DNA of 64,000 nt from Roseiarcus sp963770035 (lineage in GTDB: Bacteria > Pseudomonadota > Alphaproteobacteria > Rhizobiales > Beijerinckiaceae). Location of the stretch: assembly GCA_963770035.1 (NCBI GenBank), contig CAVYON010000071.1:62001-126000 (forward strand), read 5' to 3'. The notes below the pieces were generated by a model, which was not told the DNA's origin, ran no database searches, and worked only from the letters and a program-made list of their open reading frames with translations. A program made the translations under genes and the position numbers. Numbering within the stretch: position 1 is the stretch's first letter; each line of letters begins with the position of its first letter. Positions 54,929 to 63,604 of the stretch are shown in pieces.

Positions 54929-55506
54929 CCGCGGCGTCCGAGGCGCCCGCGCGGTCGGGCAAGTGGATGGGGCTCGCGGCGCTGATCGTCGTCGGTCTCG
55001 CGGCGATGGCGATCATGCAGGCCCGGCGGACGCCGACCGCGCCCGGTCTCGTCGAACTCCACGGCCAACGCCCGGCCGAGCTCGGCTCGGTCCTGACCGT
55101 CAGCGGCGCGCCCGAACCGATCGACGCCTTCCGCGGCAAGACGGTGATCCTCAACCTGTGGGCGCCCTGGTGCGCGCCCTGCCTTCAGGAGATGCCGTCG
55201 CTCGACCGGCTGGCCGCCCGCCTGTCGGGCGCCGATTTCGCCGTGGTCGCCGTGACCAAGGACCCGGTCGGCGATTCCCCCTCGAAGCGGACCTTCGACC
55301 GGATGGGACTGAAGCGCCTCAAGCTCTATCTCGACCCGGAGGGCAAGCTCGCCGACGCCATCGAGGCGCGCGGCTTCCCGACGACGCTGATCCTCGGCCG
55401 TGACGGGACCCCGATCGCCTATCGCGAGGGGGCGGCCGACTGGGACAGCGACGCCATGGTCGCCAAACTCGAGGCCCTCGCCCAGCGCCCGGAGCGGTCC
55501 GAGTAG
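54925..55506 (+). CDS. TlpA-like membrane-anchored thioredoxin protein
   Basis: The 193-residue protein has a single N-terminal membrane anchor (LAALIVVGLAAMAIMQARR) and a periplasmic thioredoxin-like domain with NLWAPWCAPCLQEMPSL, the WCxxC active site, then a cis-Pro region GFPTTLILGRDG. It would reduce disulfides, for instance in haem or copper delivery to an oxidase. Its start overlaps the stop of the subunit I-like gene (ATGA), so the two are co-translated. Confidence 0.9.
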   Translation: MTAASEAPARSGKWMGLAALIVVGLAAMAIMQARRTPTAPGLVELHGQRPAELGSVLTVSGAPEPIDAFRGKTVILNLWAPWCAPCLQEMPSLDRLAARLSGADFAVVAVTKDPVGDSPSKRTFDRMGLKRLKLYLDPEGKLADAIEARGFPTTLILGRDGTPIAYREGAADWDSDAMVAKLEALAQRPERSE

Positions 55507-56022
55507 GGGGCGGGGCCGCCTGCCAATCGCGAGTCCGTTTTGAGCCTTTTCAAGCGGTTGCGGCGCCATATTCGATTCGGTGCAGCGGCCGGACCGGGCG
55601 AAGCTGACGGGACCCGGCGGCGTCGGCCTTCTCGGAGGTCCTCAGGCGCCAATCGGGGTGTCTTCCCGCAAAGCTTTCGGGGTCCACAGCCGGCCCACCT
55701 ATCCGTTCCTTTTCCAATGTCGCCAAAACGTTCCCAGAAACGGGGCTTATCAATGGGTTACGGGCGGAAAGAGGACCGAAATTCCGGGACTCGCGTCAGC
55801 CGCGCCGAGGCGGGACGTCAGGCCTCCTGCGGCGGCTGCCGGCGGGAGCGTCTTTCGGGACCCTCAGCGCTCGGGCTGCTGACACCTCGGAACTCCTTCG
55901 ATCTTCTGCTCATCCAAATAAGACTAGCACATCCAGGGAACACAATCAATAAAATCTGCGAAAATCAGAATCCATCCGGCGCATCCGACGGTTGGGCCGC
56001 CTGGATGGCGTCCGCGATACCA
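55507..56022. other. Intergenic region, no supported gene
   Basis: Nothing firm is seen in 516 bp. The last 120 bp are AT-rich. No tRNA or hairpin of note. Confidence 0.5.
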
Positions 56023-56922
56023 TCAAGGCTCGAGAATGCGGTTGGCCGTCTCAACGATGCTTCGCGTCAGAGCGGAGAGCCGGTCGGCGGCCAGACGGTT
56101 GACTTGCCAGAACAGCGGCACGTCGAGGACCGCGCTGGCGATCAACTCGACCAACCGACCCGAAGCCAAATGGTCTCGGACCAGTTGGGTCGGATTCAAG
56201 CCCCAACCCAGTCCCAAAACACTGGCGTCGACGAAGCTTTGCGTCGAGGGGAGCCAGTGCGTTGGATAGGCGACGCTCCGACCGAGCGTCCGTCGGATCC
56301 ACTCATGCTGAAGGCGATCTTTCGAGTTGAAGGTGATCGCCGGCGCGCGGGCAAGCGATTCGAGCGTCACTCCGTCGGCGAAATGACGTTCGACATAGTC
56401 AGGGCTTGCGGTCGCGCGGTAGCGCATCGCCCCCAACGGGATAGCCCGACACCCCTGGACGGGCTTTGCGATTGAGGTGACGGCCGCCAGTACGCGGCCG
56501 CGTTGCAGCCATTCGACGGTGTGGTCTTCGTCGTCGACAGCAAGTTTCACGAGATAGTCCGACGTCCGCGTGAATGACGAGACTGCGGGAAGAAACCAGG
56601 TTCCGAGGCTGTCGGCGTTGGTGGCGATGTTGAGCGTCACCCGATGCTCCGGTTCGCTCGGGTCGACCAGCCCCGGCAGATGTCCCATCAACTCCCTTTC
56701 CAGCATCCCGACATGCTCCATATGGCGGCAGAGCCATTCTCCTCGCTGCGTTGCTATGCAGGGCGCGCCCCTCTCGATCAGCACCACGCCAAGACGCTCT
56801 TCGAGTCCCTTGACGCGTTGCGAGATGGCCGAGGGCGTGACGTTCAGCGCCTTCGCGGCCGCTTCGAAACTGCCTGTTTGCGCGACCATCGCGACCGCGC
56901 GCATGGCTGGGTAGTCGATCAA
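56023..56922 (-). CDS. LysR-family regulator of the LysG/ArgP type
   Basis: The 299-residue regulator has an N-terminal winged HTH (FEAAAKALNVTPSAISQRVK) with the opening MIDYPAMRAVAMVAQTGSF typical of ArgP/LysG, and a LysR substrate-binding domain behind it (TLNIATNADSLGTWFLPAV; ITFNSKDRLQHEWIRRTLG). These proteins activate a divergent basic amino acid exporter when Lys or Arg is high. The LysE-type exporter gene starts about 100 bp away on the other strand, exactly as in that model. Confidence 0.93.
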   Translation of the reverse strand: MIDYPAMRAVAMVAQTGSFEAAAKALNVTPSAISQRVKGLEERLGVVLIERGAPCIATQRGEWLCRHMEHVGMLERELMGHLPGLVDPSEPEHRVTLNIATNADSLGTWFLPAVSSFTRTSDYLVKLAVDDEDHTVEWLQRGRVLAAVTSIAKPVQGCRAIPLGAMRYRATASPDYVERHFADGVTLESLARAPAITFNSKDRLQHEWIRRTLGRSVAYPTHWLPSTQSFVDASVLGLGWGLNPTQLVRDHLASGRLVELIASAVLDVPLFWQVNRLAADRLSALTRSIVETANRILEP

Positions 56923-57024
56923 GGATTAGCCCACCTAAATCTACGTTACGAAGTTTAATTACCCTAATTTGTAGTCCCAAGCTAGGACGAGCTCGGCGCT
57001 ACGATCAAAGGGTTTGGACAGGCG

Positions 57025-57636
57025 ATGGTGTCTTCGGCATTTTTGGCGGGTCTGTCGGTGTCGCTGAGCCTCATCGTCGCCATTGGCGCGCAGAATGCGT
57101 TCGTGCTGCGGCAGGGTCTGCGCAACGAGCGGGTCCTGGCGGTCGTGATGGTCTGCGCGTTGTCCGATGCGATCCTGATTACGTTCGGAGTAACCACCAT
57201 CGGGACGATCGCGCTGTGGGCGCCCTGGTTCGACCCGGTCATGCGCTACGGCGGGGCATGTTTCCTCGGATGGTACGGAGCCAAGAGCCTCAAGTCCGCG
57301 TTCCGCTCAACGTCGGCGTTGACGCCCGACAGCTCGACGGAGCGCGCCGGCCTCGCGCCGGTGATGTTCACTTGCCTCGCCCTCACATGGCTGAACCCGC
57401 ACGTCTATCTCGACACGGTCGTCCTGCTCGGGGCGATCTCGACCCGATTTCCGGGCTCCGAGGCTTCCTTTGCGGCGGGAGCCATTTCCGGATCGTTTGT
57501 CTTTTTCTTCTCACTCGGCTACGGGGCGGGGCGTCTGCGGCCGCTCTTCGCAAAGCCACTGGCCTGGCGAGCTTTCGAAGCGACGATAGCCATGGTCATG
57601 TGGTCAATCTCGTTCAGGCTCGTCACGAGCGCCTGA
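57025..57636 (+). CDS. LysE/ArgO-type amino acid exporter
   Basis: The 203-residue membrane exporter of the LysE family has about six hydrophobic segments. VSLSLIVAIGAQNAFVLRQG near the start and GACFLGWYGAKSLKSAFRST in the middle are characteristic, as is TWLNPHVYLDTVVLLGAI. It exports L-lysine and/or L-arginine. Divergent to the LysG-type regulator, it is presumably activated by it from the shared 100-bp region, which is AT-rich. Confidence 0.93.
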   Translation: MVSSAFLAGLSVSLSLIVAIGAQNAFVLRQGLRNERVLAVVMVCALSDAILITFGVTTIGTIALWAPWFDPVMRYGGACFLGWYGAKSLKSAFRSTSALTPDSSTERAGLAPVMFTCLALTWLNPHVYLDTVVLLGAISTRFPGSEASFAAGAISGSFVFFFSLGYGAGRLRPLFAKPLAWRAFEATIAMVMWSISFRLVTSA

Positions 57637-57639
57637 ATC

Positions 57640-57754
57640 TCAGCGCGACAGGCGCAGCGTCTGCGCGATCCACCCGATCGGCTTGACCATTTCCAGAGGC
57701 TCGCGAAGGCGTTCGACGGCTCCTCTCCTCCGTCAGCGTTCCGCGTTCGGCCAT
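57640..57754 (-). pseudogene. Short minus-strand remnant, unrecognised
   Basis: From ATG 57754 the frame gives MAERGTLTEE, and one base off it continues VERLREPLEMVKPIGWIAQT then LRLSR to TGA at 57640-57642, joined by a frame change near 57722. The composition is protein-like but the piece is only ~37 residues. It may be a small gene or a remnant of a longer one. Confidence 0.25.
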
Positions 57755-57937
57755 AGGATCGCCCGCTTGTCGCAACGCAGTTCGGGGCGGCCTCCAAGCC
57801 TAAAGTCTTAGGTTTGCGCGCGCGACCGTTCGGGCGGGTGACCAGCGGCGGCGCCATCGGCGTTCCTGGACTCGGGGGTCAGGGCGAGGGGCGGAGGACG
57901 GCCAGGCAGTCGCTGGCGGAAGCGTCGGCGCGCCATT

Positions 57938-57981
57938 GGTATCCCAAAATGTCGTTGCATGGGATACCGCTGTGGGATATC
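57938..57981. promoter_or_regulatory. Operator-like inverted repeat before the GntR gene
   Basis: GGTATCCCA (57938-57946) and TGGGATACC (57960-57968) form a perfect 9-bp inverted repeat with a 13-bp spacer. A third half-site, TGGGATATC, follows at 57973-57981. It sits about 50 bp before the GntR start, a natural place for autoregulation. GntR/FadR-type regulators usually bind such palindromes. Confidence 0.75.
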
Positions 57982-58028
57982 AAATCTCTTCCTTAATCCA
58001 TCTTCTTGCGACGTTCCGCCTCCCTCGC

Positions 58029-58694
58029 ATGTCCCAGACCCTCGACATTCACCGCCAGCTGCGCGCCATGATCCTGTCGCTCGATCTCGGCCCCGGCGAG
58101 CGGCTGACCGAGCGCTGGCTCGAGAGCCAGTGCGAAGGCTCGCGCACGCCGATCCGGGCGGCGCTGGCGCGGCTCGAAGGCGAGGACCTGGTTCGCCGCG
58201 AGGGCAGGGGCTGGGTCGTCGCGCCGATCGACCTCGACGAGATCGAGGCGCTCGCCGAATTTCGCGAGCCGCTGGAGACGACCGCCGCCCGGCTCGCCTG
58301 CGCCCGGGCGAATCCGGCGGACATCGAGGCGATCGAGGCCATGCTCGACGCCTGCCGGCCCGGGACGCCGCGCGAGGAATGGCATCGCGTCGGCGCCGAG
58401 TTTCACGTCGCGGTCGCGCGCCTCTCGGGCAATCCGTTCCTCGTCCGCGCGATCGAGCAGGCAATGACCCGCCTGTCGCGGGCGCGATGGCTCGAAGTCT
58501 GGACCGAGCCGTCGCGCGAGCAGGCTTGGGCCGAGCACCGGCGCATTCTCGAGCACATACGGCAGAACGAGCCCTATTCGGCTTCGCACCAGGCCGGCGC
58601 CCATGTGCGCGACACACGCGACCGGCTGATCCGCTCGCTCGACGGCGACCGCAAGCGTCTGCGCGCCCGCGGCTTCGCGGTGATCGGGCGATGA
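58029..58694 (+). CDS. GntR-family regulator (FadR/FCD type)
   Basis: The 221-residue regulator from ATG 58029 has an N-terminal winged HTH (LGPGERLTERWLESQCEGSR, TPIRAALARLEGEDLVRREG) and a C-terminal FCD ligand domain with EFREPLETTAARLACARA and metal-ligand candidates in GAEFHVAVARLSGNP and WAEHRRILEHI. The binding site is probably the palindrome at 57938. It is translationally coupled to the MFS gene behind it (ATGA), so it likely regulates that transporter and itself. Confidence 0.9.
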   Translation: MSQTLDIHRQLRAMILSLDLGPGERLTERWLESQCEGSRTPIRAALARLEGEDLVRREGRGWVVAPIDLDEIEALAEFREPLETTAARLACARANPADIEAIEAMLDACRPGTPREEWHRVGAEFHVAVARLSGNPFLVRAIEQAMTRLSRARWLEVWTEPSREQAWAEHRRILEHIRQNEPYSASHQAGAHVRDTRDRLIRSLDGDRKRLRARGFAVIGR

Positions 58695-59941
58695 CCGCCG
58701 GTGCGCGCCAGAAACCGGCGGAGGCCGACGATCCCTGGTTCGTCAACCTGATCGTCTGCACGGTCGGCTCGTTCACCACCATCGTGGCGATGACGCTGCT
58801 CTTGCCCTTTCTGCCGATCTACGTCGAGGAGATCGGCGTCCGGGGCCACGCGGCGATCGTGCAATGGTCCGGCGTCGCCTATGGCGCGACCTTCTTCACC
58901 GCCGCGCTGACCGCCCCTCTATGGGGCCGGCTCGGCGACCGCTACGGCCGCAAGCTGATGCTGATCCGCGCCAGCCTCGGCATGGCGGTCGCCATGTCGC
59001 TAACCGGCATGGCTCAGAGCATCGGGCAGCTGGTGGCGATCCGGCTCCTGACCGGCCTGCTCGGCGGCTACGCCTCGGGCTCGATGATCCTGGTGGCGGC
59101 GCAGACGCCGAAGGCGAAATCGGGCTGGGCGCTCGGTTTCCTCTCCTCCGGGATCATGGCGGGCAACCTCGTCGGCCCGCTGATCGGCGGCGCGCTGCCG
59201 CCGCTGATCGGCATCCGCTCGACGTTTCTCCTGTCGGGCGCGGCGATCTTCGTCAGCTTCCTCGGCACGACCTTCCTGCTGCGCGAAAGCCCACGCCCGC
59301 ACGCGTCGCGGACGGGGCGGTTCAGCGGCCTCTGGGCGCAAATCCCGGAACGACGCCCGGTCGTCGCGATGCTCGCGACCGGCCTTCTCCTGACCTTTGC
59401 GCTGACGTCGATCGAGCCGATCATCACCGTCTATGTCGCGCTGTTCGCGCCGGCCTCTGAGGTGACGTTCGTCTCCGGCCTTGCGATGTCGGCCGGCGCG
59501 CTCGGCGGCGTCCTGTCGTCCGCCCGTCTCGGACGGCTGGCGGACCATATCGGCCATTGGCGGATCGTCGTCCTGTCGCTTGCGGCGGCGGCGCTGCTGC
59601 TCGTCCCGCAGGCGTTTGTGGTCAGCTCCTGGCAACTCGTCCTGTTGCGTTTCCTGATGGGCGCTGCGCTCGGCGGCCTCATGCCGGGCATGGCCAGCGT
59701 CATCCGCCACAACGCGCCGGAGGCGATCGCCGGCAGCCTGCTCGGTTGGTCGGTCTCGGCCCAATATGTCGGCCAGGTGCTGGGGCCGCTCGCCGGCGGC
59801 TTCGTCGGCGGCCAGATCGGCATGCGCGCCGTGTTTCTCGCGACCGCGGTCCTGATGGCGGCGGGCGCGCTCGCCAATTTCGTGATCGAACGGGCCGTCC
59901 AGGCGCGTGAGGGCGGGCAACCGGCGGTTCGGCTGCGCTGA
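58691..59941 (+). CDS. Major facilitator superfamily transporter
   Basis: The 416-residue transporter has about 12 hydrophobic segments and the MFS loop 2-3 motif WGRLGDRYGRKLMLIRASLG, repeated in the second half as GRLADHIGHWRIV. Probably a drug/metabolite:H+ antiporter. Start overlaps the GntR stop (ATGA). The substrate is unknown and would be suggested by the ligand of the GntR regulator. Confidence 0.92.
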   Translation: MTAGARQKPAEADDPWFVNLIVCTVGSFTTIVAMTLLLPFLPIYVEEIGVRGHAAIVQWSGVAYGATFFTAALTAPLWGRLGDRYGRKLMLIRASLGMAVAMSLTGMAQSIGQLVAIRLLTGLLGGYASGSMILVAAQTPKAKSGWALGFLSSGIMAGNLVGPLIGGALPPLIGIRSTFLLSGAAIFVSFLGTTFLLRESPRPHASRTGRFSGLWAQIPERRPVVAMLATGLLLTFALTSIEPIITVYVALFAPASEVTFVSGLAMSAGALGGVLSSARLGRLADHIGHWRIVVLSLAAAALLLVPQAFVVSSWQLVLLRFLMGAALGGLMPGMASVIRHNAPEAIAGSLLGWSVSAQYVGQVLGPLAGGFVGGQIGMRAVFLATAVLMAAGALANFVIERAVQAREGGQPAVRLR

Positions 59942-60034
59942 CGCACATGGATGTCCGCATTTTTCGTATGGACCGAGGCGCGCAATTGGCGGCAGGATCG
60001 CGCCGTAAGGCCGAACGATGGGAGAAGCCGAGTC

Positions 60035-60874
60035 ATGACCAGCATCGGCACAGTCGGCGAGCTTCGCCGCTACCCGGTCAAATCGATGCTCGGGGAGACC
60101 CTTGCCCATGCGGACGTTCGGACGCGCGGCCTGTCCGGGGATCGCGTCTGCGCATTGATCGACGATGAGACGGGACGCGTGGCGAGCGCCAAGATGCCGC
60201 GGCGCTGGAACCGGCTGCTCGAATGCGCCGCGGCCTTTCGCGAGGACAGCGGCGCCGTCGAGATCACGACTCCGGACGGGCGCCGCCTCGATCCCGCAGA
60301 TGCGCGCACCGCAGCGAGGATTTCCGAGTTCGTCGGCCGTCCCGCGACGTTCGCGTTCGCCCGCGACGGGGCTCTGGAGCTCGAGCGCGCCAATCCCGAA
60401 GATCTCGCGGCGGGCGGCGACGAAGAAGGTCCGGGCAAGACGGTCTTGACGATTGGCATGGGCGCGCCGGAGGGTGGATTCTTCGACGCGTTTCCGATCC
60501 ACTTCGTCACGACGGCGAGCCTCGATCGCGTCGCCGAAGTTTCGCTCGCCAAGGCGGCCGAGCCGGCCCGCTTCCGTCCCAATATCGTGATCGACAGCGT
60601 CGGCCTCGACGCGTTCGCCGAGAACGGATGGGAGGGCGCGCTCCTATCGATCGGGCCGCAGCTGCGCTTGCGCGTCGCCTTTCCCACGCCGCGTTGCGCC
60701 GTGCCCACCCTGGCTCACGGCCCGATTCCGGCCGATCCGCGGCTGACCGTGGAAATCGGCCGCTTGAACCGCGCGCCGGTCCTGGGCATGAGCGCCGCGC
60801 CCTGCCTCGGCGCCTACGCGCAGATCGAGCGCCCCGGCAGGGTTGCGCTGGGAGACGACGTGCGCCTCGGGTGA
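60035..60874 (+). CDS. MOSC domain protein
   Basis: The 279-residue protein has an N-terminal MOSC beta-barrel domain (VGELRRYPVKSMLGE; RTRGLSGDRVCALID) and a C-terminal MOSC domain with PIHFVTTASLDRVAEVS, ARFRPNIVIDSVGLDAFAE and FPTPRCAVPTL, where the Cys is the usual molybdenum-cofactor sulfur site. Members include the mARC and YcbX proteins, which use Moco to reduce N-hydroxylated compounds. No partner reductase is adjacent. ATG 60035 follows GGGAGAAG. Confidence 0.92.
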   Translation: MTSIGTVGELRRYPVKSMLGETLAHADVRTRGLSGDRVCALIDDETGRVASAKMPRRWNRLLECAAAFREDSGAVEITTPDGRRLDPADARTAARISEFVGRPATFAFARDGALELERANPEDLAAGGDEEGPGKTVLTIGMGAPEGGFFDAFPIHFVTTASLDRVAEVSLAKAAEPARFRPNIVIDSVGLDAFAENGWEGALLSIGPQLRLRVAFPTPRCAVPTLAHGPIPADPRLTVEIGRLNRAPVLGMSAAPCLGAYAQIERPGRVALGDDVRLG

Positions 60875-60990
60875 CAAAAGGGTCGATCGAATCGGGCGGT
60901 GCGTTGCGGCGGCCGCCGCTGGTCACTTCCCTGAAGCATCTGCGACTCGCTGTGAGGTTGAACGCGCAAGGTCCTGATTTCCAGCGCTTC

Positions 60991-61860
60991 TCACCGGGGA
61001 TCGAGCAGGGCGAAGACGCTGACCAGCGCGACGACCAGCGTTCCGAGCGCGACATTGACGAGGCTGATTGTTCGCAACGCGGCGAGCGCCCCCGCGCCCG
61101 CCTTGAGGCGCGGGACGAGCGCATAGCGGTTGACGAGGGCGAGCGCGATCATCACGGCGACGACCGCGATCTTGACGTCGAGCAGCGCGCGGTAAGGCGT
61201 CGTCGTCGGCCACGGCGCGCGGCCAGAGATCAGCGCGATGTTGACGATCCCGGTCGCCACGATCGTCGCGACGACGAAATGTCCCCAAAACGAGAAGCGC
61301 ATCATCGCCGTGACCGCATCGCGACGGAGCGAATCGCAGGCGGAGGCGTCGAGGCTGAGGACGAACGGGACGAGCCCGCCGATCCAGGCGCCCGCGGCCA
61401 AAAGGTGCACGGCGTGGTTGGCGCGGTGCAGGATCCCTTCGACTCCGGTTTGCATCGCGGCGTGGCCGACGAGCCCGAGGCTCGCCAGCATCAGGCCGGA
61501 GAGGACGGCGATCGCTGTCCAGCGACCGCTCCCCGCAAGGACAGCGACGACAAGCGCCGCCGCCAAGGCGAGATGCAGAGTCCAGGCCCGGCCGAATGCG
61601 GTGTCGATGAGGACGGCGCCCATGGCGACCGGATCGGCCGCCGCGCTCCAGTCGTCCGCCATCGACGCCGCCTCGAGCGAAAGCCAAAGAACCGCGGTCA
61701 CGAGCGCAGTCAGACTCGCGGCAACGGCCAGCTTCTGCACCGCGGGCGATAGCGACCGCCGCAGACCGGCTGGCGCGTAGAGCCGCAGATAGGCGCTGGA
61801 TCCGAAGATCAGCATCGCCGCCAGGAAATGGGCGAACCGGCAGAGGGCGAGAGGCGTCAC
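60991..61860 (-). CDS. copD: Copper resistance protein CopD family
   Basis: The 289-residue inner-membrane protein has about eight hydrophobic segments. LCRFAHFLAAMLIFGSSAYL near the start, LVGHAAMQTGVEGILHRANH and AVHLLAAGAWIGGLVPFVLS are typical of CopD, with histidines that could bind copper. It is thought to pass copper across the inner membrane with CopC. It is the last gene in the minus-strand set CopC, PCu(A)C, CopD. Confidence 0.9.
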   Translation of the reverse strand: MTPLALCRFAHFLAAMLIFGSSAYLRLYAPAGLRRSLSPAVQKLAVAASLTALVTAVLWLSLEAASMADDWSAAADPVAMGAVLIDTAFGRAWTLHLALAAALVVAVLAGSGRWTAIAVLSGLMLASLGLVGHAAMQTGVEGILHRANHAVHLLAAGAWIGGLVPFVLSLDASACDSLRRDAVTAMMRFSFWGHFVVATIVATGIVNIALISGRAPWPTTTPYRALLDVKIAVVAVMIALALVNRYALVPRLKAGAGALAALRTISLVNVALGTLVVALVSVFALLDPR

Positions 61861-61885
61861 CTGAAGCCTTGGCGGCGCAGCGCCC

Positions 61886-62368
61886 TTACATCTTCATGCC
61901 CTTCATCGGCGCGGGCGAGGCGGCGCCGACGGCCTGCACCGGGAATTGCACGCTCACCGGTCCGCCGTGCTCGAAGGTCAGCGTCGCGGTCACCGTCTGG
62001 CCCTTCTCGAGCGGCTTCGTCAGATGGGTGAACATGAGGTGGTAGCCGCCCGGCGCGAGACGGATCGTGCCGTGGGCGGGAATGTTGAGCCCGTCCTTCA
62101 GTTCGCGCATCTGCATCACGCCGTCCTGACTCTTCATTTCATGGATCTCGACGGCGGCGAAATCGGCGGAGCCGCCGGTCAGCTTGTCGGGCGTCGCGCC
62201 ATTGTTGTGGATGGTCAGATAGCCTGCGCCCGTCTCGGCGCCTTTCGGCGTGGCGCGCGACCAGGCCTTGTCGACGGTGATGTCGCCAGCCTTGAATTCC
62301 TGGGCGAGGGCAGGGGCGGCGGCCGCGGCGAGCGCGAGCGCCAGGGCGAGAGCGGAATAACGGGTCAT
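61886..62368 (-). CDS. PCu(A)C periplasmic copper chaperone
   Basis: The 160-residue exported protein starts at ATG 62368 with a signal peptide (residues 1-22, cleavage near ALAQE). The domain holds the PCu(A)C copper motif: AVEIHEMKSQDGVMQMREL (His plus Met residues) and YHLMFTHLTKPLEKG (His, Met). These proteins carry Cu(I) to cytochrome oxidase or the CopC/CopD system. The C-terminus ends with a Met/Lys-rich tail (PMKGMKM) that may add copper-binding. Confidence 0.93.
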   Translation of the reverse strand: MTRYSALALALALAAAAAPALAQEFKAGDITVDKAWSRATPKGAETGAGYLTIHNNGATPDKLTGGSADFAAVEIHEMKSQDGVMQMRELKDGLNIPAHGTIRLAPGGYHLMFTHLTKPLEKGQTVTATLTFEHGGPVSVQFPVQAVGAASPAPMKGMKM

Positions 62369-62406
62369 TTCATGGTCCTCCTTGGACGTTGCGTTGGGTC
62401 GCGGTC

Positions 62407-62767
62407 TCACTTCACGGTGAACTCGAACGTTCCCTGCGTGTGGTGCGTGTCAACCGAGACCGCGTGCCATTTGACCGTATAGACGCCGGGCGACAGGGGT
62501 TTGGCGACCGGAACGATCAGCACGTTCTGATGGCCGGCTTCCACCGAAGGCGCGCCGAGCGCCGCCGCGCCGCTGGGGCCCGTTACCGTCATACCCGTGA
62601 ATTTCGGCTCGACGCCTTCGCTGAACACGAGCCGGATCTGGCTCGGGGCTGCGACCGTTGCGGCGGCGGCGGGGGTGGCGCTAATCGAGATGGGCGTGGG
62701 CGAAGGCCGCGGTCGCCGTCGAGGCGAAGACGAGCGCGGCGCAAAGCATAATGACAAGCTTGTGCAT
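62407..62767 (-). CDS. copC: CopC copper-binding protein, frame broken once
   Basis: The periplasmic copper protein CopC starts at ATG 62767 with a signal peptide (MHKLVIMLCAALVFAS; cleavage near AFAHA) and the N-terminal copper His in AHAHLD. An extra base in the AA at 62683-62684 (plus strand) puts a stop right after HLD. Corrected, the frame continues SATPAAAATVAAPSQIRLVF, PVAKPLSPGVYTVKWHAVSV and ends DTHHTQGTFEFTVK, about 119 residues, the normal CopC size. A stop that early would abolish the protein if real. Confidence 0.88.
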
Positions 62768-62906
62768 GGGCCGGAGTCCTTGAGGCGAGGGCGAGGCCGT
62801 CGCAAAGAGCGGCCAGTCCATCGCGTTGGGGGAGAAATCTTCGAATCTGAAGACAGGTGGCTGTCGCCCGCACGGGGGCGTAGGCGCGGCCGGACGAAGT
62901 CAGGTC

Positions 62907-63371
62907 TCAGACGGCGAAGGGCGGCCCGCGGGCGCGATGGTGACGGATCGGGAGCGGGGGAACGGCGCCCGGTTCACGCGCCGCGCCGAGCGTCCGGACG
63001 GCGAGGTCGAAGCGCGCCGGCAAAACCGGCAGAGCGGGCGCGATCAGCGCCGCCGCCTCAGCGGCGAACTGGCAGAGCGGGCAATGGTCGTCGCAGTCTC
63101 CGGCCGGGGCGCCGGGGCCGCCCTTGCCGTCGGACTGGACGCAGAGCGAGGCGGCGTCGCCGAACGTCGCCTTCAGGGCCGCCGCGACCGAGGCGATGTC
63201 GGAGGCCGGCTGTGGCGCGATGGGGGCGGAGCGGGCCTGGTGATAGGGGATCGCAATGAGCTGGAAGAGGAGCGCCAGCAAGGCGACGGCGGCGACAAGC
63301 GGCGAACGGCAAACGGCGACGCCGGGCGTCTTCCGTCGTTTCCGCCGCTCCCGCTGGCTTCCGCCCTTCAC
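62907..63371 (-). CDS. DUF2946 family protein
   Basis: The 154-residue protein has a hydrophobic N-terminal segment (PLVAAVALLALLFQLIAIPY) and the DUF2946 signature DCDDHCPLCQFAAEAAAL with metal-ligand Cys/His residues. Such genes often lie next to copper genes, as here. GTG 63371 is assumed as start; the region upstream of it is arginine-rich and unlikely to be coding. Confidence 0.75.
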   Translation of the reverse strand: MKGGSQRERRKRRKTPGVAVCRSPLVAAVALLALLFQLIAIPYHQARSAPIAPQPASDIASVAAALKATFGDAASLCVQSDGKGGPGAPAGDCDDHCPLCQFAAEAAALIAPALPVLPARFDLAVRTLGAAREPGAVPPLPIRHHRARGPPFAV

Positions 63372-63604
63372 CCCGTATTCCTCCGTCCAGGCCCGGTGTG
63401 AAACTCCGTCTGCATGCGTAACCCGCCGTGCGGCGCGGCGCAATCGTGCGCTCGGCCATCTTCGCCCGCGAGCGTCGCGGACGGCGCGCATTCACATTCC
63501 TTCACCCAAAGTGATTTGCCTTCACCCAAAGCGACTTGTGGCGGCCCTCGCCGGCGCCCTAACGCTATCGCGTTGTGATTCGGGTGCTAAGGGAAGGCCA
63601 AGCG

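Larger units (their letters stand above)
57637..58028. other. Intergenic region with operator and small remnant
   Basis: This stretch holds the remnant at 57640-57754 and the GntR operator at 57938-57981. In between, nothing firm is seen apart from CCTAAAGTCTTAGG, a small palindrome near 57800. Confidence 0.5.
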
